Source: Hemicentrotus pulcherrimus
Taxonomy: Eukaryota; Echinodermata; Echinoidea; Camarodonta; Strongylocentrotidae
Direction of reading: 5' to 3'
DNA length: 20,185 bases
Assembly: GCA_003118195.1 (NCBI GenBank)
Contig: BEXV01001177.1
Span: forward strand, 43,798 to 63,982
Position 1 is the stretch's first letter. Every line of letters begins with the position of its first letter. Shown here one piece after another: positions 18,901-20,185 of the stretch. Below the pieces are notes generated by a model. That model was not told the origin of the DNA. It made no database searches and worked only from the letters and a program-made list of their open reading frames with translations. The translations under genes and the position numbers were made by a program.

Positions 18901-19500
18901 ATGACATCATCAAAGTAGCCGACCTCATCACCAAGCTGTGTGAGAATAACAAATATACATGTAGAGTCAATCAGAGACATACAAGAACAGAGGAAGGAAT
19001 GGAGGGACAGAGAGTTTAGCTGATTACTCACACTGTTCTCATAACAAATTCAAACCTGCTCTAGTGACCACCTGTCTACAAAGACCACATTTTTGGTTTC
19101 TTACAAAGACCACATATTTGGTTTCCTTTGATAATGGTTTCTCATTGAAACATGCATTTAAGGAACCTGTCTACAAAGAATGTTTGTGTTTCTCTTGGGC
19201 AGTCGCTATAGACAGGTTTGACTGTACCACTTAAAACTGTCGAGCATTATCCTTATTTCTTTAGATGAAATATAAAACCTTGACTCACCCCGCTCCAGAC
19301 AGTGTTCTCTGTATCCTGCAGCTTCTCCCAATTGAGTCTCTTAACGGACATCTTGGCTTCACTCGACCAGTTGTTATTCATCTCACCCGGGACGGGAGGG
19401 GGTGGAGGAGGGACAGGGGGAGGGGGTGGTGGGGTAGGGGGTGGGGGTACCATGGAGATGGGGTATTGGCCTTCCATGCTTCCATGTGAGGATGAGCCAG
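9914..19500 (-). CDS. GRID2IP: Delphilin-like formin (GRID2IP family), FH1-FH2 part, 10 exons
   Basis: The coding parts, in transcript order, are 19500-19289, 18935-18851, 15008-14940, 14544-14417, 14024-13956, 13518-13363, 12580-12494, 12004-11822, 10886-10641 and 9949-9914. They total 1271 nt in one frame (about 422 residues plus TGA), all with GT-AG introns. Formins nucleate and elongate actin filaments: FH1 binds profilin-actin and the FH2 dimer rides the barbed end. Vertebrate delphilin is a PDZ-formin scaffold that binds the GluD2 receptor at Purkinje synapses. Visible in order are polyproline FH1, KRLNWEKLQDTENTVW (FH2 start), VINHKKAHNTAILLGHL (knob), LAMGNYMNQG with GATGFKISFLNE (FH2 signature), TTKTSDNKATFLHVVAKA (post region), and TAQFFGEDPRS with FFSIFSLFITKFA (end). 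Delphilin is preferred over DAAM, FMNL, DIAPH and INF2 because of the INHKKAHNT, APDTDE, LSEPDKF, RLRAL and QKLAKALELVLAMGNY wording. The N-terminal PDZ and helical domains lie outside the window. Confidence 0.92.
9956..9990 (-). repeat. Short AT-rich tandem repeat at the last acceptor
   Basis: Two copies of about 17 bp (ATCAATTAAATCAATAAA on the + strand) lie directly upstream, in transcript sense, of the terminal exon acceptor. Each provides a TTAAT-type branch-point-like word on the minus strand. Confidence 0.6.
10016..10043. repeat. Perfect 10-bp inverted repeat (hairpin)
   Basis: CATTATGTAA and TTACATAATG flank an 8-base loop in the last intron of the delphilin-like gene. No function is implied. 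Confidence 0.6.
10470..10634 (+). mobile_element. 3' end of a non-LTR retrotransposon with GAAAT tail
   Basis: GATTACAAGCAGTCTTGC, then TCTCAGGGGCCCCGGCC, followed by a T-rich stretch and a terminal (ATGAA/ATGAAATGAA) microsatellite, has the form of the 3' UTR of CR1/L2-type LINEs, which end in short tandem repeats. It is on the + strand, antisense to the host gene. The 5' boundary is uncertain. The tail ends directly against the splice donor of exon 10641-10886. Confidence 0.6.
10641..10886 (-). CDS. GRID2IP: Delphilin-like exon 9 in window: FH2 C-terminal helices
   Basis: The acceptor is GTCATCATTCAG and the donor GTAAGT. It is phase 0 at both ends with 82 codons: DMDREVERFNQEEIIIDEDD, then VMAVFLKEASEHLSRIHEQY, then YKTAQFFGEDPRS and FFSIFSLFITKFA. 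FFGED followed by FFxIFxxFxxKF closes the FH2 fold, as in delphilin (FFGEDSKA, FFGIFAEFMSKF). Confidence 0.95.
10935..11193. mobile_element. Short TIR element (MITE), 259 bp, about 44-bp inverted ends
   Basis: Both ends begin CAGGGG and continue GTGTTTCACAAAG, TAAGATCGAC and TTAAGTTGGACT. Across about 44 bp the two ends differ by two substitutions and one indel. No coding capacity is visible inside. CAGGGG termini suggest a hAT-type family, but no clear 8-bp target duplication is seen, so the superfamily is open. It lies in the intron between exons 10641-10886 and 11822-12004. Confidence 0.85.
11555..11815. repeat. Imperfect ATC/GAT trinucleotide microsatellite
   Basis: About 260 bp of (ATC)n with interruptions such as ACC and CCC gives a chance aspartate/glycine-rich or methionine-rich open frame on the minus strand. 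It is intronic. The adjoining splice donor GTAAGA (11816-11821) is followed at once by the repeat. Confidence 0.95.
11822..12004 (-). CDS. GRID2IP: Delphilin-like exon 8 in window: FH2 post region
   Basis: The acceptor is CATTTTGCTACTTAAG and the donor GTAAGA. It is phase 0 at both ends with 61 codons: LDTTKTSDNKATFLHVVAKA, then FRDEIPSVPKAVKMSLKAVK and DELTQLTDQLN. The TTKT...TFLH word matches the FH2 DTKS...TLLH motif. A GAT-rich microsatellite begins seven bases into the following intron. Confidence 0.94.
12066..12308. mobile_element. Short TIR element (MITE-like), about 243 bp
   Basis: The left end AGGGTTCAGTGACACATAGA and the reverse complement of the right end AGGGGTCAGTGACACAAAGA match with two differences, and similarity continues for several bases. 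A further internal CAGTGACACATTA occurs at 12241. There is no coding content and no target duplication could be fixed. Confidence 0.75.
12340..12420. repeat. Degenerate CCCTAA-like interstitial telomeric-type tract
   Basis: Irregular words AACCTAAGCC, CATAACCCTAAC, CTTAACCCT and AAACCCTAAG occur in one orientation over about 80 bp. This could be an old telomere-repeat insertion or a coincidental C-rich repeat; exact tandem CCCTAA units are not present. Confidence 0.35.
12494..12580 (-). CDS. GRID2IP: Delphilin-like exon 7 in window: FH2 signature
   Basis: The acceptor is TTCTTTTCAG and the donor GTAAGG. It is phase 0 at both ends with 29 codons. It contains LVLAMGNYMNQGNQ, then GATGFKISFLNE, the most conserved sequence of all FH2 domains (GNYxNxG...GFKI). 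Confidence 0.97.
12898..13265. mobile_element. Intact TTAA-flanked TIR element (MITE), 368 bp
   Basis: The termini AGGTAAAGACC and GGTCTTTACCT are perfect 11-bp inverted repeats, extendable with mismatches to about 19 bp. They are flanked by TTAA on both sides (12894-12897 and 13266-13269). TTAA target duplications with TTAAAGG ends recall Kolobok/T2-type MITEs; piggyBac is the other TTAA family. No transposase is encoded. It is intronic, and related copies lie at 5124-5322 and 16765-17806. Confidence 0.85.
13363..13518 (-). CDS. GRID2IP: Delphilin-like exon 6 in window
   Basis: The acceptor is TTATCTCTGCAG and the donor GTAAGT. It is phase 0 at both ends with 52 codons: ISRVPGFKLRLRALMLKAGF, then HEKVDELVGYLNMIQQASAE, then LRQSQKLAKALE. 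This is the first long FH2 helix pair, aligned with delphilin YKTRLRSLHFQ and SRKLAKILE. Confidence 0.95.
13956..14024 (-). CDS. GRID2IP: Delphilin-like exon 5 in window
   Basis: The acceptor is TTTTCATTTTCAG and the donor GTAAGA. The exon is phase 0 at both ends with 23 codons. It reads VDSLARYAGQTSQLSEPDKF and then AYE. The LSEPDKF motif is the FH2 helix of the LxxAdqF type, in the delphilin form LSEPDQF. Confidence 0.93.
14201..14410 (+). mobile_element. tRNA-derived SINE
   Basis: A Pol III A box (TAGCTCAGTTGG, 14208-14219) and a B box with one change (GGTTAGAGACC, 14251-14261) form a tRNA-like head. It is followed by a non-tRNA body (CTTTGGTAAGGCATTAATCC) and an A/T-rich tail of TAAA units (14388-14410). 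The first 15 bases of the head (GGCGCGATAGCTCAG) are also present as a partial duplicate at 14180-14194. It is antisense to the host gene, with its tail against the donor of exon 14417-14544. Confidence 0.8.
14417..14544 (-). CDS. GRID2IP: Delphilin-like exon 4 in window: FH2 knob
   Basis: The acceptor is CCTTTTTGTAG and the donor GTAAGT. The exon completes the Ala codon, then 42 codons read ILLGHLRTPVEELKKDIL, then CRRLSVAHIQQLAQYAPDTD and E. This parallels delphilin ILLAHLKLSPAELRQVL and [20 protein letters not shown]. Confidence 0.95.
14618..14740. repeat. Dispersed repeat fragment (GGTGGATCCAGGATTTT type)
   Basis: AGAGGTGGATCCAGGATTTTGG followed by A-, T- and C-runs resembles a word common in repeats of marine invertebrate genomes. 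The ends are not defined. It lies in an intron of the delphilin-like gene. Confidence 0.35.
14940..15008 (-). CDS. GRID2IP: Delphilin-like exon 3 in window: FH2 knob start
   Basis: The acceptor is ATTTTCATGCAG and the donor GTTAAA, the weakest donor of the gene. The frame enters with two bases of a Gly codon and leaves with one base of an Ala codon. It encodes LSTPRDRKNQIFVINHKKAH and then NT. The INHKKAHNT word closely matches delphilin (INHRKAYNT) and marks the knob. Confidence 0.92.
15115..15233. repeat. Foldback element, about 119 bp
   Basis: CATGGGTATATAG at the left and CTATATACCCCGCATG at the right are inverted copies with a one-base indel, separated by about 90 bp. It may be a small MITE. 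The target duplication is unclear. Confidence 0.5.
15240..16110. other. Intronic sequence without recognisable features
   Basis: This is the left part of the large intron between exons 14940-15008 and 18851-18935. It is AT-rich with T runs and several GTACATGTA words. The minus-strand open stretches at 15716-15910 and 15799-16029 are low-complexity and show no motif or splice context. Confidence 0.6.
16124..16508. mobile_element. Candidate TIR element, about 385 bp
   Basis: AGATGCCAAC at the left and GTTGGCATCT at the right are perfect 10-bp inverted repeats. The flanks share a TGTGT-containing word but no exact 8-bp duplication. The word CGTACTAAATA occurs near both ends in direct orientation. 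There is no coding content. Confidence 0.5.
16765..17555. repeat. 170-bp tandem array: four identical units plus a fifth partial unit
   Basis: The word TTCTGGTCATGCGATTGCAT recurs at 16766, 16936, 17106, 17276 and 17446, a spacing of exactly 170 each time. The first four units read as identical. The fifth diverges after about 65 bases (an extra A, C to A, C to G) and runs into the rest of a TIR element. Every junction contains TTAAAGGTTTACACC, the terminus of that element. Confidence 0.95.
17429..17806. mobile_element. Full-length third copy of the TTAA TIR element, inverted, with its left end amplified
   Basis: From TTAAAGGTTTACACCAG to CTGGTTTTTACCTTGA, this is the reverse orientation of 12898-13265 and has similar length (about 370 bp). 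It contains GATGTATATGGGACTACC, GCGATTGCATTGTGAAAGAAA and TCACATGATTGGTAATAAGAGC in the expected order. The right terminus has decayed. The left 125 bp or so form most of the unit of the adjoining 170-bp array. Confidence 0.8.
17810..18840. other. Intronic sequence without recognisable features
   Basis: This is the right part of the large delphilin-like intron. Overlapping open stretches at 17963-18229 (+) and 17983-18207 (-) have no motif, no splice partners and ordinary AT-rich composition, so they are treated as chance. Confidence 0.6.
18851..18935 (-). CDS. GRID2IP: Delphilin-like exon 2 in window
   Basis: The acceptor is TTATTCTCACACAG and the donor GTAAGT. The exon has 28 codons plus one base and reads LGDEVGYFDDVIKHLELEEK and then a Ser/Lys/Gly linker. 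It corresponds to the FH2 linker after the lasso (vertebrate delphilin has DMVKYLDLELHF here). Confidence 0.9.
19051..19226. repeat. Dispersed repeat with CAAACCTG/CAGGTTTG ends and an internal duplication
   Basis: The left CAAACCTG...CTGTCTACAAAG and the right CTATAGACAGGTTTG are inverted relatives. Inside, AAAGACCACAT(A/T)TTTGGTTTC is repeated twice in tandem (about 22-25 bp period). Similar GACCACCTGTCTA words are familiar from repeats of marine invertebrates. Confidence 0.55.
19289..19500 (-). CDS. GRID2IP: Delphilin-like exon 1 in window: FH1 tract and FH2 start
   Basis: The acceptor is TTTCCTCGTGCAG and the donor GTGAGT. The exon starts with two bases of a split codon and adds 70 codons: a Ser/Gly-rich linker, three runs of prolines (four, six and six residues, separated by T or V), then MSVKRLNWEKLQDTENTVW. 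The last block is the FH2 lasso start, where NW and VW are the conserved aromatics that insert into the partner's post. Confidence 0.92.
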
Positions 19501-19509
19501 CTGCACGAG

Positions 19510-20185
19510 GAAATAAGAGAAGGAAGTTAACAAAGTTATCAATGAAGTAAATGTACCGCAAGCATTTTATATACTGAGATTTCAGTTGCAAAACTTTCAT
19601 GTTAAGATATTCAGACTCAAAGACTACGTGGGCTGAAGGTGTATCACTAAATTGGCAGAGGTAGTTTAATTCTCATTTTACATTAATGTTCACAGCCAAT
19701 GGATTTACTCAAGGCTTCTCTTTGACTTTTTATTTGAGAGGTTAAACAGATAAAGTTTCATAAGTTGCAAAAAAAATGTTTACCTTCAATTTGTGTGTAC
19801 GCATCTATTAACATACCACAATATGTTCAATATCATCCCTTTAGACATACATTAATGAATCTTTAAACTATCCAATCATACAGCTACATGTATTTTTAAC
19901 AAATTTCAGATTTGCAATATTCAAACTCCATGGAAAAAAAATCAATGCATTCAGATAATCAGATACTGGGATTTAAAGAATATATATATATTCCTACCAA
20001 ATATCCGACATGAAAGCTAGATTTTCTTTGTGATCTCACAGTCCATGAGTAACATATATACATGTACATTTTGATGTTTTGTCATGCAGAGTATTTTAAG
20101 CTTCAGGCTGATTATGGCAAACACGTTAGTAAAACAAGTACAAGTACATGTACATGATGCAGGTCTCTTTGGGTACATGTACTGT
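19510..20185 (-). other. Upstream intron of the delphilin-like gene (partial)
   Basis: No further coding exon is evident before the window edge. The stretch is AT-rich with TATATA and GTACATGTAC words near 19885, 20060 and 20140-20185. The PDZ-containing 5' part of the gene must lie beyond the window. Confidence 0.55.

Overview
This is a eukaryotic genomic window of about 66 percent AT by eye, with spliced genes, canonical GT-AG introns and long repeat-rich introns. Two protein-coding genes are recognisable and converge tail to tail. Several features point to a marine invertebrate deuterostome, most likely an echinoderm. Both genes keep clear similarity to vertebrate proteins at moderate divergence, a tRNA-derived SINE and several short inverted-repeat elements are present, and TACATGTA/GTACATGTAC motifs are unusually common. 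The species cannot be named from the sequence.

Left part (866-about 5690, + strand): the seven 3'-terminal coding exons and 3' UTR of a HAP40 (F8A, 40-kDa huntingtin-associated protein) orthologue. The exons join in frame to give 182 C-terminal residues; the N-terminal part lies upstream of the window. Its introns carry a decayed non-LTR retrotransposon fragment and a split SINE-like repeat. Its 3' UTR carries a truncated TIR-element copy.

Middle (about 5700-9913): no coding gene is visible. The stretch is AT-rich and probably holds the long 3' UTR of the right-hand gene plus the short intergenic spacer.

Right part (9914-19500, - strand): ten coding exons that join in frame to about 422 residues. 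They form the FH1 polyproline tract and complete FH2 domain of a delphilin-like formin (GRID2IP family). The first exons lie to the right of the window. The introns are crowded with mobile elements: a 3' LINE tail, a tRNA-SINE, at least four short elements with terminal inverted repeats, a GAT/ATC microsatellite, and a 170-bp tandem array built from the end of one of those TIR elements.

The two genes have no known joint function. HAP40 is a structural partner of huntingtin and delphilin is an actin-assembly scaffold, so their adjacency looks incidental. No previously undescribed biochemical system is visible. The most interesting signals are the conversion of one end of a TTAA-flanked inverted-repeat element into an exact 170-bp satellite-like array, and the way repeat tails stop immediately outside the six-base splice-donor motif of three delphilin exons.
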